NCBI GenBank assembly: GCA_037576195.1
Contig: CM075103.1
Location: forward strand, 9,982,001 to 10,046,000
Reading direction: 5' to 3'
DNA from: Phytoseiulus persimilis
Taxonomy: Eukaryota > Arthropoda > Arachnida > Mesostigmata > Phytoseiidae
Length of the DNA: 64,000 bases
Numbering within the stretch: the first letter of the stretch is position 1; every line of letters starts with the position of its first letter. Shown piece after piece: positions 27,481-41,625 of the stretch. The position numbers were made by a program, and so were the translations under genes. Under the pieces are notes generated by a model. That model was not told where the DNA came from and ran no database searches. It was given only the letters and a program-made list of their open reading frames with translations.

Positions 27481-30400
27481 CGGGGATCCCCCGTGTGAAG
27501 GGGTATTGACTGGAGCTCACTTGTTTTATGAAGACGTCGCTAGAGCCATCGCTTGGCTCATTAGGCAGTCAGCGGTACCAGCCGGAGTCGAGAGAGTACC
27601 CGTCGGAGGGGGCTCGGGCGCGAGGATCTGCAAAAGCCGTGTCATCCTGCCGTTCGGAGATAATTGTAGTTTCCATGATTGTAATGCGGATTACCTTTTT
27701 TGTGTCCACTGCCAGCAGCAGCGACAACAGCAGAGCAGCAACATTGCTCATTCCGTGATCTTGTTGCTCATTCATTATATTATAAATTATATCGTATCCT
27801 AATTGCCGGCTTCGCGTCGCCGCTGTCAGAGGAAGCTGCGATGTTGAGCATGATGGCCCTGTCCGACCGTTCGTGCATCAGTCGGTTGGTCGCCGGGCTC
27901 ACAACCGTGGAAATTTGACTAAGAATCCCATTTACACCAATTTTTTTTCAATTCAAGCTCGGTCCGTTGTGGATCCATTAATAAATTATGGGCGGAGGTG
28001 TACTAGCCGCCCGCCAGTGTGCTATGCGCGACGCGCAGCGGTGGCATCGGACGCACAATCAACTAACAATGTAATGAGCCTCGAGGTTCGATGATGCGCG
28101 AGCGAGACGTTCTTTTCATCAGAATAATTGCTGTAAACACGGCGACTCGCTTCTCCGATCATGCCGTTCGAGTGGCACCCGCGCCACTGATCGGTACTGA
28201 AGTCATCATCACGTTGTACCCTGGGACATGGGAAACGCGCGCCGGAGCCTTGTTTGTTGTTTTTGTTGTTCAATTTGTTGCCGATGCGCTCCGTGGATTC
28301 ATGCCATTCATCTGGAGGAGATTGTAGGGTATCGGGGAATACTCGGTCGGGACGACCTCGAGACAGTCTTCTGAACATGAATCAACTACACGAGATGAAT
28401 GGACCCGCTCTCGTGTTTATCGTCGTCGATCTTGTAGTCGTATGGCGGTTTCGAGCTTTTTTTTCCACGACATTTTTCATTCAGAGATCGGATCTCGTTG
28501 AACCCTTTCGCCTAACAGGCTGGCGGCCGCTGTCTTAGCCAGGCTCTGCGCGCGGATCCCAGATTGTATATTGTCGATACTTCGCTTTGAGCTTTCTTTT
28601 CTTTTTTCTTGTGTCATTTGAGAACGGGCGCAATTGTACGAATGGGACAATCTCGACAGGCAGAGAGATTGATCAGCGGAGCGATGTGAAGAACCACCGC
28701 GATGGCGTTCTCGACTTCGAACGCGCGGGCCGACGGGGGAATGAACGTAAATTTACGTTTACGCTGTCTGTCGCTCGAGCATTTAAATCCATTGAAAATA
28801 CCGTAGAGATAAACGGATGACCGAGTCGGAAGGAGGGAGAACGAAAGCGGCGATGAAGCGGACCGCGGGAGGATACGACACAAAAAGGAAGCGATACGGA
28901 GAGATTCCGTCTTGAACAAAGTCGGCCACGGACAACTCTGACGGAGTCAAATCGCGGTCTTCTTCAAAAGATCGCGCATCTCTCCGAATACGAGCGCTCA
29001 TAATTCTCGCGGTGAGCCTTCTGCTTCTGTTCGTCAGATCGCTATTCGTTCCTCATCCCTTCCGTTCCTTCATCTGTCTCGATTTTCTTCTGTTCTTGAG
29101 CAAGACAGAGAGAGACTGAGCTCTTGCCTTCGTGTGAACGATCCAGGTTCACGTTTCGAGCATTTCATTCTGAGCGCGTCGCTTCAGGAACGAAGCATAA
29201 TTCTCCAAAAAAACGAAATACTGCTCTATTCTGTGAAACCATCCCACATCTCGCTGCTCACCACGAAAGGCGCCAATTCATAATCTGTCAAGATCACCGG
29301 GGTATCGAACCGGTGCATAGGTTGGGAGGTATTCGGAGTGGATTTGATCAGACACTCCCGACAGTTCGACAAAGCTCGCGCGGATAGCTTCATTTGATTC
29401 CGCTCCGAATCGACGGAGGGTCCGATTATCCGGCACACCGGTTGGGCGAGCCTCGCCCGGTTCTGCCGTAGGGTCGCGATCCTAATTCGGAACAGAGCGT
29501 ACCTAATGCCAACCTGATTCCAACTCGCGCTCCAAAGGGAACGTTTGTGTTGAAAAAACATGCAGGAGTGGTCTCAAGCCTTTTCGCCTTCCGAGCTTGT
29601 AGAGAAGACGAGAGGAAAATAATCAAAACGAAACGAATGGAGTTCAAAAAGAGCTATCCGCCCGTGCAGCAAACGAGGACAATTAAATAACGGATCTGTT
29701 TGGCAGTGAGCCTTCGGATCATTTTTAAGTCGATCCGTTCGTGATGGACCGTTACATCAGTTCCTTGACTACACACAGCTTGAAGGACTTGTTCAAAATT
29801 AGAAAGCATTTATTTCTCCTCTCTCTCGATTTCCCGAGCGGGCTTTCTGAGGAGACACGAAACTGCTCTTGACAGCAAGAAACAGACTGGGGGTGGGAGA
29901 AATATCGCACCCGCTGTGCTTGATCCCGGGGAGCTTCTTGTGCTGGGTTCTGGAGACTTTCACTATTTCTGCCTCCGTCCGTGGAATCGGAGGGATCAGT
30001 TTTGATTATGGAAACTCGAGGGCGAGAACATTAATTGAAACGTTGTCGCGTGGCTCTGCTATTTCTGTTTGCCGTCCGATTCACTTGGTCTCCCTACAGT
30101 GGTCAACGCAAACAAATTTACGGAGCGTCGGAGCGACTCGAAGTCACACACGAGTCTAACACATGAACGCAAATGACGTGCGTGTATCCTGCTTGACCGA
30201 CCGAGTGGCAAAACGCGTTTGTGGCCATTTTTCTCGTCCTCTTCTTTCAATTCCGAGGCGTTCGGCCAACCAACCGTCCGGCCAGCCAAGAATCCAGTAG
30301 ACTTGAGGCTAATTTCAGCTTCTTCAAAGCGAAATTCATTTTCGCGCATTTCACTTTGCGACTGAAGTGTCGTTACGCTTTCTCAGCTTCTGTGACCATT

Positions 30401-33263
30401 GACTGGCGGTCAGACAACGTCGGAGGATATGACAGTCGGACAGAAAAAACGACGGACGCTCACACGAAGTCAGTCGGACCGAGCAGGACGGACGGACGCA
30501 CTCACGACGGAGCCGGCGTCAACCGTTTCCTGAAAGCCACCGTAACCACCGGCGGCCGCGCCCGCTACTGTGTTTGCTCAATAGACAAAAATCACTTGAG
30601 CTCCGCGCATTGTGTGGCTGCCGCTGCTGAAGCGGCCGATGGTGAGGCCGATATCGGAGACGTTACATCCTTCACCTGCGCATCGCTCATTCATTGGAGC
30701 GCTCATTCATCGGACCCTCAGTTTCGTCGACCCGGCGTGCGAGCTCGTTCTCGGAACGGGGAATTGACCGGAAAATCTTCCACCGCTTTCCTTCAGTTTT
30801 CAAGAGTTTGATCTCTCTGGAATCCGATGCCGCAGAGGTCGAATATGGGAGAGGATATTCTATTTGACGGGCACCTTATGGACGAGTCAATAATAAACTC
30901 GCATCCCTATCCCAGAAGCGACCCAGGCGGAATGGTACTCTCTGATCGACGGCCCCGGTCTGATGCAGGTTTCCAGATGATAAGATGATCGGGATCGCCT
31001 TGTGCTCAGAATCCGAGATAACGGCCGTCGACGACCAGGAGGATGTGGAAGCATCGACTCCCCATCTGAATCGGACCGACCCACCCGTCACTCACCGAGT
31101 ATTCGAGGAGAAAGTTAATCGAACCCAGGCGAGATAAGTTGCTCCCGATTCGCCCTTCCGTATTGCAGAATGCTGAACACTTTTCGAAGTTGAAGTCAAA
31201 GCCCAAAGTCTCCGCTAATATCAAGAACGGGAAGCAAAGCTGTTCCGATTTGTCTCGATAAAGACGCCTCTGGGTCGACACGGCGTACGTCGGACATCCG
31301 GACAGAATTGGAGGAAGTACGCGAAGTGACCTTTCGCAAACGGAACGAAAATCCCTGAAGGTCCCAAGAGCGACTCACTGCTATTGCCGCGCGACCGCAG
31401 CGATGACAGAGTCGTCAGGCGCTCTTGATTGTACAGCATCACTCGCTTCTGGCTATTCATACAAATACATGAGATGTATGCAATGGCATTGATGGCAATC
31501 GCTCCGATGCGAATGTAACGGTCTTCGGCCTCACGGCGTTTTCGAATTTCAAACTTCGCATTGCACGAGCTCGCAGAGAATAAAAGCGCGTCCGGCTTGA
31601 GAATCGATTACCTCGGAAGCTTGAAGCTTTTGATGGGGTTGCGGAGTGGAGGAGCATGTCGAAAAGAAAATGACAGAAGTCTCAAATGACTCGTTCGAGG
31701 GAATTCTTCACGGTCTGCGCTGTCGTAATAGCCGACAATAATCGATCGTATCGAACTCCCGGAAGCAGAGATCGACGTCCACGGCTTCGACACCCAAAGA
31801 TTATGAACTCCCATCAGGGCTTTTTCTTCTCGATTGTCCAGAAGTTCTTGCCGGAATGTTCGTTCAAACAGCCCGCGCAAATGAAAAAGGGGGACCCGAG
31901 CTCTAAATCGGGTCAAGCACATGATCCGCGAGCTCTGGTCCGCGGCAGCAGCGACCGTTTTTCAAATTTGTGGCCATATTTCGAGATAATTACTTTTCAC
32001 ACGATATCCAGCTTCGGCGCAACGAGATGCGGATGTGGAATACGAAGTTGGACAAAAGAGGGAAGCTTTCGGAGAATGCCAGCGAGTAAACAACAACGTT
32101 GGCATGGATTAATAGCCAAGTTCTCCTGCACTTCCACTTTGACCGTATCGAATGACTTGACCTCAAGCCGGTCAGATTTTCACACGCCATAAAAATGAAA
32201 ATAGGTGTCACCACAATTTTTAGAAAAGAACACTGCTCTAGCTGCCGTCAGATTCGCGGTTGGACATTTTGTGCATCTGTGGCTCCGTTTGCTCGAAGCC
32301 TCTCGGCAAACGGTTCAGGGAAGTTTCTTGAGAGAACCGAAAGGTCTAGCTGAGAACGTTCCGTGGAATGACTTGTGGGAATTCCGAGTCTAATTCGTTC
32401 GGAGTTTACCAAACCGTTCTTCATCTGCCGCCGCGCCCTCCTCCGAGTGCCAGGGAAGCCTTTCGGCTGTGTCTCCGTTCCGACGGAATCAGTAGAAAGC
32501 AGGAAAAACACACGAAGCCTGATGAGAGCTTTTTTCACACCTAAGACGCTCGTTTGAAATGTTCATCAGAATTTTCCGAATCCACGACGTCGTTGACATT
32601 TCCGTCTGGCGGATAAATACATGTCTGGCAAACAACTCTTCCATTTGACTTCACCTCTGGCTGAGACGTTTATCGCTGAAAAACCGACCTGGTCGGCATT
32701 AAGTCCATCCAAAGCGACATTTTCGCTCGCTTCCGAATGAGAGCTCGTGGACAGTGGACGCATCGCGTCAAACCTTGGATTCAGGGTACGTTCACCTTAA
32801 TCGCCGAGAACGTCCCCGATTGCCGGTATCCACTGCAGAATGACGCACTGCGGTGTTTCCCAAAACGAAGTAAGGAGGATCTGGGATCTCGTTCTCTTCA
32901 TCTGAGTTTCGCGAGCCTTTAGCGTCAAGACTTGAGAACAACTTTCTGGTCACAGATCCGCCATGTTGCGGCTGTCGCTTCTTTCGAATTCCGCAATACC
33001 CTCGAACTATCGCATCATGAGTTTTGATGTCCGCCGTTCATTCCCGACACCAACGTCCTCGTTGGCGCCGCCAGGAAACGGTTTTGGAATTCGCCGAGGT
33101 GAACGAAGTCGTCTCGCAGGGCTTCTGCGAAAGAGATTTTTCGGCGAGATTCTGCTCTTCGAGGAGCAGCAGTTGTAGAGGTACAGTCACCGAATGTAAT
33201 GGCGACCAAAAAGCCAATCTGCGGGGAAGAAAATCCGCGAATAGAAAGAGCTCATAAAACAGA

Positions 33264-33284
33264 ACGCGCGCGCGCGCACACACA
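33264..33284. repeat. Alternating CG/CA tract
   Basis: Six CG dinucleotides (33265-33276) run directly into four CA dinucleotides (33277-33284). This gives 21 bases of strict purine-pyrimidine alternation, a composition known to favour left-handed Z-DNA under supercoiling. No gene lies nearby. Confidence 0.85.
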
Positions 33285-36200
33285 GACACTCCACACAAAA
33301 GGCGCACCAGGCTGGGGATGGAACAAGCAAGCAGGCAAGCAACGGACAAGCGGACGGAAGCAAGCAAGGAAAAAAGACTAATGACTGAGTTTAATGTCGA
33401 GCAGGGTCTGAAAGCCGAGCAAGATGAAGGGTTGAACAGCTGTTGATTATTGTTTATCTCCGTTTTTTCCTCTTTGTTTTCCTCGTTGACAAAACCTGAG
33501 ACAACCGCGGCCACATTCGCCGCTGCTCTCAAGACAATCACACCGGAATACCCGCCGCTCCCACCGAGTTCGAGCCTTGTGCTCTAAAGGATTCCGCCGA
33601 GCGCGCCACGAATGAAATCTCTTCGCAAATCAGGAAGCTCCGAGAGTTGCAGTGCGAAGCCGAATGAAGTTCGGTCGCTCGGAGATCGGCCCCATTCCGC
33701 GACCATCGCTCCGGCCGTTCGATGGCACCAGATTCGAGACTAGATAGATCCGGGCCTTCCGAGGGAAGGAGAGCTGAGCGAGACACAATACAGGCTCAGG
33801 AATCCGCGCTAGCAATGTTCGAGATGTTGCTCGGAAGTATTGGAAATTGCTGGCGCGGCATACCGCCGCCGAAGTCTGAAGGCACTTCCACGTGTGGTCC
33901 TCTTGACAAATGGTCTCCGTCCTCGACTGACCGATTCAGGCTTTCTGGCTCTGTGGAAAGCTAACGGGGCGAGTGATTTTCATATGTTCTGTCTCTGTTC
34001 CTCCGCTGAATGGGCTCTCTGTGTCGCCGGTGGTTGCCGAAACGAGCCAGACTCGAAAAACGGACCCGACTCGGTGTTTCAGGCCTTGCCAAAATCCGCA
34101 CTCCGATCCCAGGAGCCTGCGCGAACAAGCGACTTCGTCATCTTTCTTCGCCCAGTCGGCGGCGGCGGTCGAAGTGCAGCGGAGCGGACGAACGCATGGC
34201 CAGAAATATATGAAGAAAAAAATGCGGAGGAAAACGCTAGCCGCCTCAGCCAAAATCGATTCCGTCCAAAGGCGGAGCTTCGGACCGGCGGCAAAAGCAG
34301 CACTGCGACGATGCTCCGCCTGCTGCCAACGGAGATAGTTAGGCCATCAAAACAGCAGCAGCTGCCGCCGCCGCGGAGTGAAATGTTCGAACGTCAATAG
34401 AACGAATTTCCTGATCAGATCGAACCGTCAGGCAGGGTCTGCAATGGGGCGCCCTCCCACCCGGGCGATGGGTCCCACCTGAGACCGCGAAAACCACAGC
34501 ATTAAAATCCATACGAGAGATTCCGTGTAGCGACTCGATTCACCGCGGCCGGCTGGATGAATAAGGCGCCATTAACCGGTTCGCTGCGACGATTAACGCA
34601 TATTGATTACGAAAAGTTCAACGACGACGGTGGTGGTGATGAAAATAGTGATAATTATTATCACGAGGATAATTCACGAAGGTTGAAAAGGCCAGAGGGG
34701 GCGGCTTGTCTGGCAGCCCCGACAATCACGGAGCCGAAACGGATTGAAGGCGGCCAATCGATGCCTTTTGACATCGAGAGGCAACGCTGGAATCCATCGC
34801 CGTTCGCTTGCCTCGGAGAAGAAATAATTAGAAACTCCGATAATGGATAAATCCGGCAAAGAATAACTCGGAGAGTGAATCGAAGAATATGGCAGGTCGG
34901 CTCACCCGGGCGCTTGGGTCGTGTTCGGTGTCGAGGGTATCCGCGCACCGGCACCACCCGCACTATGAACTTGCTCTTTGTGCGGGCGTGAGGGTTCAGG
35001 CTGACCATTGAACTGGGCCGTGCGAGCTCCTGAAGCGCAGCCGCGCGAAGGACTGCGGGAAAGCCCCGCCAGATCGGACCTCGGGAGCGAGGAGCGTTGC
35101 GCAGGAGGAGAGCAAGATGAAACTCGGATGGCATCTTTCATCTCCGGGAGGGCTCTCTCCGATACCGTGAAGTTGAGCGGTTTCTCTTGTGGAACAAGCC
35201 CTCGAATCCTCACTTTACGCCCCATTCGGCGGGCGCTTCCCTCGATTCGTAGCCCTGACCCTCGCTAGATGACGCTGAGTCGAAGATCCCAGAGCCAAGT
35301 ATCTGAATCGCTCCTCAATGAAGCTCGCACAGGGGAGCAATGATTCTCACGAGCTCACTGAGCTAGCAGGGTCGGCGCTGCTCATCAGCGGCATCGTTAG
35401 GTGACGAACGTTAGTCGTTCTCGATTCGCCGTCCGGCCATTCCGCGTCGTGGCTTTCGTTGAATGGCTGCGCGAGCTCCCTCCGTCCTCTTCTCCAGATT
35501 TTTTGTTTTTATTTGGGGTCGTTTGCGGACGGACGACGTAGAGTGAGCGAGCGAGGCTACGGTTCAGCCCAATGCTGCTTTGGGTTTTGATCTTTCATCT
35601 CGATGCTTTATTCCGCCGGTCGCGCTGCTCGTCGGCCATTTGGTCGCTCACTGTTTTTCCTCGACATCTCTTGCCATTCTGATCACTCACAGAGACAAAA
35701 AGTCCTAGCGCAGTCCATCGCCGGCGATTGCCGTCGAGTATTCTCTGTGGACTTACTTCTGGCCGGAGACACACCGCTCGCTTCAAAACAAATTTATGTA
35801 ATTTCGAGGCAAGTGCGTTCGAAATTCGCGCGTCCGCTCGCTCCTTCGCTAAATGGCTTCTGAAGATGTCCCTCATCTCATTTTTGACGGCGATGGAGAC
35901 GACGAGCAGCACCGAGACCAACCAGCAATTCATCCGACAAACCGAATCGAGACGAAGCTGTTCCTTTTCTGACGGCGGGCGATGAAATCAACCAGAAACC
36001 AAAGCCCAAGGAACCGAAGAAATACAACTAGCGTTTTGTTTTGATTCGTCTCTTCTGTTTGGCTTCGAGAATGGGTTCGCCACGATCGCATTGACGACCA
36101 CTACGGAAACGGCAGCGACAGCCAATGAATTCGGCCATTTTGGTTTTTGATCGAAATTTCGCGATTCTTCCTCCACGGCGGAGCTCGCTCGCTCGCTCCC

Positions 36201-39200
36201 TCCCTCGAATCAACGCCACACACAATGACTCCACGCGCAGAATACGGCGCACCCGGACAAAGCAAGGAGGACAATGATTATTGCTAGTCATTGATTTGGT
36301 CGTTCAGCATTTGACAGCAGGTTAGCACGAGTCGAAATAGCGAGCACAACGCTGCGATGGAGGCGAACTTTGCAGCATTTTCGAATTTTCAACGACATGT
36401 CCTTATCGCGGCTAGCTGCCGGCCGCGGCTAACAACTCTCATAACCAAAAGAGAAACGGCGCAGACAACGGCAAAAAGCAAGACAATGGTGTCTTCTTCG
36501 TCTTCGTCGGGTCGACCGTCAATAATAAAGTCAATAACATCAACCAACAAGCTTCAACGGCGGCGGAGGAAACTTATTTCATTCCGCCTTTTACAACATT
36601 GGCAACAGCGGGAAAAACAACAGCGTTGGTCGTGGACGCTTCATTCGGAGGAGACTCGATGCGGAGAAGGGCCGCGCGGAGCTCATGGTCCTCGTTTTCG
36701 TTTGGAACTTCGATATCCATGACTCGGAGCTCCTCGGCAAGAACGATCAACTCGTTGCGAGGTCTGGGTCTCCTAGCTGATTCGATCCGGCGAGCAGGGA
36801 CGGATGCGCCGAGGGGAGATCGCAACGGAGCCAGTTTACTAACGAATTTTCAAGGTTCCACCGGAGCGATCACGGCATATCAAGCACGAGCAGACAATCG
36901 CGGCCTTGTATTTCACCGTGTCGTGATATTTTTTGTAGCCCGAAGATATTTTTCTCCAGTAACTGAAGTTGTAAACTTGCACGGACGAGCTTCGTGAAGT
37001 TGTGGCCGCTGCCGGCGCTGCGATGAAGGCTGCGATTGGAAGTTGCGTGCCTCGGAGACGCTGAGCACCAGCGCAGGGACTTGGGAGATCACGCTAGCTT
37101 ATTTCCCAGTCGGCCCGTCGGCCGAACGGGCAGCCAGCGGCCCAAGACTTCGACCATACGCGGAAAAACAGCGAAAGCAGAATCTGCTTCTGTCCGTTCA
37201 TGAGTACATCAGACGAGCTCGCGCTCTGGCACGAGCGCAGGGCTCGGCGTCGATCGAAACCTCGTTCCAGTGAAAATCTTCGACGTAGATCTTGTCGAAA
37301 CAGACGATCTTCGGCCACGGATGACGACGGGGACCGCAGTGTAGTACTGTTGGCGCCCCGTCATCAACGATCTGAATGTTTTAGAGAGGGTCTGTTTGCG
37401 CGTCTGTTTCGGGTCTACCCACCTGCTCCCTGTGTAATTTGTTACGATTTGTCTCGGCGGACACGATGACCTCAGGGGAGGAAGAAAAGAGTCCAGATCT
37501 TCAGATTGACGTATCATCGTTGGAAACAATGCCACGATGTGTTGTCGAAATTATTGGTTCCGTTGCTCGCGTCGTCGCCGGGCTCGTCAACGACGTCCTC
37601 GTGGTCGAAGTCCCATACGGCGCACAACAACAACAATCGACCCCTGAAAACAGGCGGACGAACAGCCAGTTTGCAGCAACCGGGCCTCCGATTGCCTCGT
37701 CCAAAGCCTCTATGGGTCGCTTGGAGCTGAAGACGGGCGCTCGAGCTCGCAGGATATTCCAAGTCGTTTGCGCGGCCATCTGAATATGAGCCGCCACAGT
37801 CGAATACATCGGCTCGCGACGAGAACATGAAGATCAACAACATTGTAACCGTTCTGTCCGATCGCAATCTGGTTTTGTGAGAGCCGTTCCACAACGAGGT
37901 TTTGTGCAGTGACAGTGCAGAACTCCCTCGAACAGCGGATTTCCCACGGGAAGCTCGCGGGTATCTCCGCCAAGCTCGGCGGAAGATCCTGACTTGGAAA
38001 TCCGGGCACCTCGGGACGCGCCGAGCTGAAGTCGAAGCTCGGGAAACCCGCTGATCGCTCTTGGGAATCTGTCCGAGTGGTTTCTTCGTGGGATCTGGAC
38101 AAGACTACCATTCGCTGGAACCTTCAGGAGGAATTTCAGTTCGATTTCGGATGCGACGCTGGCGACCGCGCGGCCATCGGGGACGAACCTTAGGCAATGT
38201 AGAGCTCGTAAATATGTAAGACATCATTCGATGCGAAGAGAAGAACTAATTTGAGAAAAACAAATTACATGTCATGTATCTGAGGCAGAAATTTATCATT
38301 AATGATATCATCCCGTGACCGCCAACAGCACGATCGAACCCACTTCAGTCAGTCCGGTATTCTGGACGGAACCGACGTCGCCATTACAGATGCTGGGGGG
38401 CGCAAAGGATTGAGTCACTCCATTTGGAACAGATTCGTCATTCGCCGGCGCATCGTTCCGACGTTTTCGTTGGGAATTACACGAGGATCCTTCAATTTTC
38501 AACTCTCCAGGCGGACGAACATGCCGTCGTTGTCGTCTGGATTTTCTCTGTCCGTCTATCGATCGGTTCGTCGTCGACGGTACTTCAGCTCCCTTCGAAG
38601 TCATTCGGAAACATTGCCTCCATCATCGACAAATTATTGAAAATGGCACTTCGTGACTTCACGAGTCGACTTGAATGGCTCGATTTGGTCGCCTTCCCAA
38701 ACCGCTGTCTGGGTGACGATCCTGAGTCAATTTGTAACTCTGCACACTCGGGCGAACCAGTGAGTAGGTTTCGGAATCCGAACTCCCCCCGATCGGTTTC
38801 ATGCTCCCGATGACCACGAAGACACTGCACAGGGCGACGTCGTCGATGTGTCGCTGTCGACACGTGCGACAACAACGACGACTGTAGTTCGACCTGAGGA
38901 GAAAAACTTCCGACGGTGATGTGACAGTTGATATATTCGATGTTTGGATATTCTGTTTGGTATTTAGGAATTTCCTCGTCTGAAGGTCTCGACATTCGCG
39001 GATGAGTGAACACCGCGGTGATGAGATGGAAGAATAGAAGATTCAGAAGTCTAGGTAATAAATGTCCTTTGGATTTCGCCCGTTCGCTCGCTCCCCGACT
39101 AAGGCCTTCGAGACGAGTTATTCTTTCTTCCGACCGAAAAAAAATCTCTCGCTGTCATGCCTGCCAGAGGAAGACGTTCCATCCGGGCAGAACGTCGACG

Positions 39201-40128
39201 GCTCTATTCGGCCGACTGCAGCGTCATACCGTAGACCGCCTCGTAGCCTCACGGTTATAATCGGAGTTGATGAGGAGAAATAAATTCTCATCATTCCGAA
39301 CAGCCACCCGAGATTCTCAATCAAAATGTCCTAATCTATGGGCTGTAGATCAAACTAGTATGGGAGTGTATGAGGAGTCGTCTGTTGTCGTCTACTGAAC
39401 CATCTCTAAGTAAGCAAAAAAATTGATTGTGGCGAAGATCGATTCAAGAGGCGGAGGCTCAAATTGCCTGATAACTAGCCGCCATGACAGATCACGTGAT
39501 CGCCAGCCTCAGCTCCTCCGTCGGTACAGTTTTCGAATTTTCCCTGCCGAGACAACTGGATTTCAGATCGATGCAGTTTCGAAGCGAACTGTCACAGGAT
39601 CATTGAATTCCCGGGAAATATTCGGCACGCAATATAAGGCCCAAACGCTTTGGGTGCCCGACTCTCTCATTCGAGCCCTGATCCATCCGCATACGACGGA
39701 GCGATCCGCAAAGTATCCCCGCTCGCACCGAGTGCTTTGTTTGCCCGCTCGAATGCATCAATTGTCGAGCTCGAGGGCCGCGAAAAAGGAAAATGGCGAG
39801 AAAAATCACCGCGAAAAAAAAGCAGGAGGAATATACCAGCAGCCACAGCAACAACAACGAGGAACACGCTTCTTTTGGTGGCTCCACTCTGTTGGATGAG
39901 TAGAGCCACCAACTGACCGCCTGCTCCGCTGGCTGGAAGAAGCAGAGCAGGTCAGAGGGCTCGGGCGCGATGGGCGAATATACATCAGAGCGAACAAGAA
40001 AGCACTCAAGCTGCTGCATGCTCCGAGCCGCTGCGGCCGCCGCCACTTGACCGAGCCGTATCCACAGCCGGAGCAACTACGAACCAGAGCTACGAACTAG
40101 ACAAGCCATGGTTCCCGACTCTTCCTTC

Positions 40129-40146
40129 GTGTGTGTGTGTGTGTGT
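40129..40146. repeat. (GT)9 microsatellite
   Basis: Nine GT dinucleotides lie about 1.5 kb upstream of the first visible SoxF exon. It is an ordinary dinucleotide repeat and probably polymorphic. Confidence 0.9.
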
Positions 40147-41625
40147 CGCGGATAGGAGCTTTGTGGGTGACCAGAAGCCAAGAGAGCTTCTCTACTGCAA
40201 ACACTACAGCGGACACTACTTAATGAGGAGACCGACGCACCGGAGCAACCAGCTCGTTTAGTCAACAGGCCGGTCAGCCGAGTCCCGGTGTGACTTCGTC
40301 ATTTCGGTCGCGGTTCTGACTTCGTACGGAAAAGCGGGCGAAGCGGAGGACGAACGCACCTAATAGCCAATGGCCGAGCGAGCGTATCACTCCTCCCGCG
40401 GCTGGGTGACAAGCCTCATTAAAGAATAATACGGTTTTTGTCGAAACGTTTCCCACTTCTTCTTCGACAATGAATGCAGTTAATTTAGTCCGGGTCAGAA
40501 AGTGTCCGTGCAAACGATGAGGAAAAACTGAGGATGCGGCGACGCAACAACGGCTTTTTAATTTCCATCTGGTAACTTGGGAACCGTTTTCCAGAACGAT
40601 AGACGCGTAGGTTTTTGAAAATCGCAACATTTTCCAACCTCCTTGGCAAGACCAAGAGCCAGGGCATTGGTCGTTCCGGGGAGGAGCCCGGGGAAGCGAC
40701 GTTGAGCTCGTCATCAAACCCCGTCATCGGCGAAGCTCGTTGAGGTTGCCGCAGAAATTCACGGTGCTAAGGCCTTCGTTCGCAAGGTTTGTCGGCTCTT
40801 CATCGAAACGCCTGCGTGTCCGCCTCGTTCTCTCATCCTCTATCTGCTACTCACTTACTTCACTTAGCAACCATGACTTGCGTGTCTGTTGGAGCGGAAC
40901 GTTTTTTTTTTGCTCCAGCTACGACAAAAATATAGATGTCACACCGTCATGCGTAGATAGAGACTCGCGGCCGGCAGCGGGAAGGCTGACAGAAAGCAGT
41001 AAGCCACACGCGTGAACTTGTTTGTCGCGTTTTTACTTATTTTCTGTCCCCTATCCACCGCTCCCTGACTCCACCGGAGTCGCGTAGTTCAAGTTTCAGA
41101 AACGAGCCGACCCGGTCCGATGTTCGATCTCTTTTCGTCATTGCTGTGAACTCAACTCGCCATCAAGCCAAGCGGGCTTCTAATAGGAGCATGACTCGCC
41201 GAAAAGGAAGCGCCGTTGCCGCCTCATCGGCGAAGGCGACCACAACGTCGACGACATTCGCGGCGGTTGCAACCGCATGCGGTCGTGGGAAACGGGGGAA
41301 AACGAGTGAAGTGATCCACTTCAATTAATATCATCGTTGGGGTTCGTGCGGTGGGAATTCGAGACGGAATCCTCCCCGCTGGTGGCGTCTTCGACTTGTT
41401 GCTCTAAAGTCCTCTCCATCATCGTTCTGCGTCGTGATTTCCTCTTCAACGAAATGTGACAATCAGTTAGGGTCTTCTCTCCTTATTGCTCTCTGCTCCG
41501 TACGACTTTACCTTTTCGGACAGAAGACGCGCTTTCAGTCAAAGAGTCACAGCTCAGTGGCACACAGCTCACAAAGGTCGTCGTTCTCGCGAGCTCGATG
41601 CTAAGCCTGCGTTCTGACATTTCAG

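Larger units (their letters stand above)
14000..27999. other. Non-coding stretch without recognisable genes
   Basis: This stretch contains several of the longest open frames of the left part: 16288-16938 (+, 216 codons), 16725-17432 (+, 235 codons, with a Lys/Arg-rich end) and 26408-27112 (+, 234 codons). None shows a family motif, signal peptide or domain I can name. They overlap other open frames on both strands, as expected when stop codons are rare in CpG-rich sequence. Other content is GAT/ATG-rich low-complexity DNA near 19030-19170, a short perfect hairpin at 20365-20382, a 25-bp minisatellite at 23606-23755 and a run of ten G at 27471-27480. Confidence 0.6.
28000..41625. other. Non-coding stretch upstream of the SoxF exons
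   Basis: No recognisable domain was found. The largest open frames are 30221-30811 (+, 196 codons), 33840-34400 (+, 186 codons) and 33038-33541 (-, 167 codons); all look compositional. Simple sequences include an alternating CG/CA tract at 33264-33284, CAA/CAG-rich tracts near 37625 and 39835-39860, and a GT repeat at 40129-40146. I looked on the plus strand for the first half of the HMG box (the Phe-Met-Val-Trp region) by scanning every ATGGT-type occurrence I could find, and saw none. The 41041-41625 segment directly before the exon is pyrimidine-rich intron-like DNA. Confidence 0.6.

Noticed and set aside
29290-29350. tRNA T-arm-like sequence (GGTTCGAT on the minus strand)
   Set aside because: The stem would need a nine-base loop and there is no matching A box, D arm or acceptor stem.
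41146-41328. ORF just upstream of the SoxF exon as the SoxF N-terminus
   Set aside because: It contains no HMG-box first half and has no donor joining in phase 1 to the exon at 41626.
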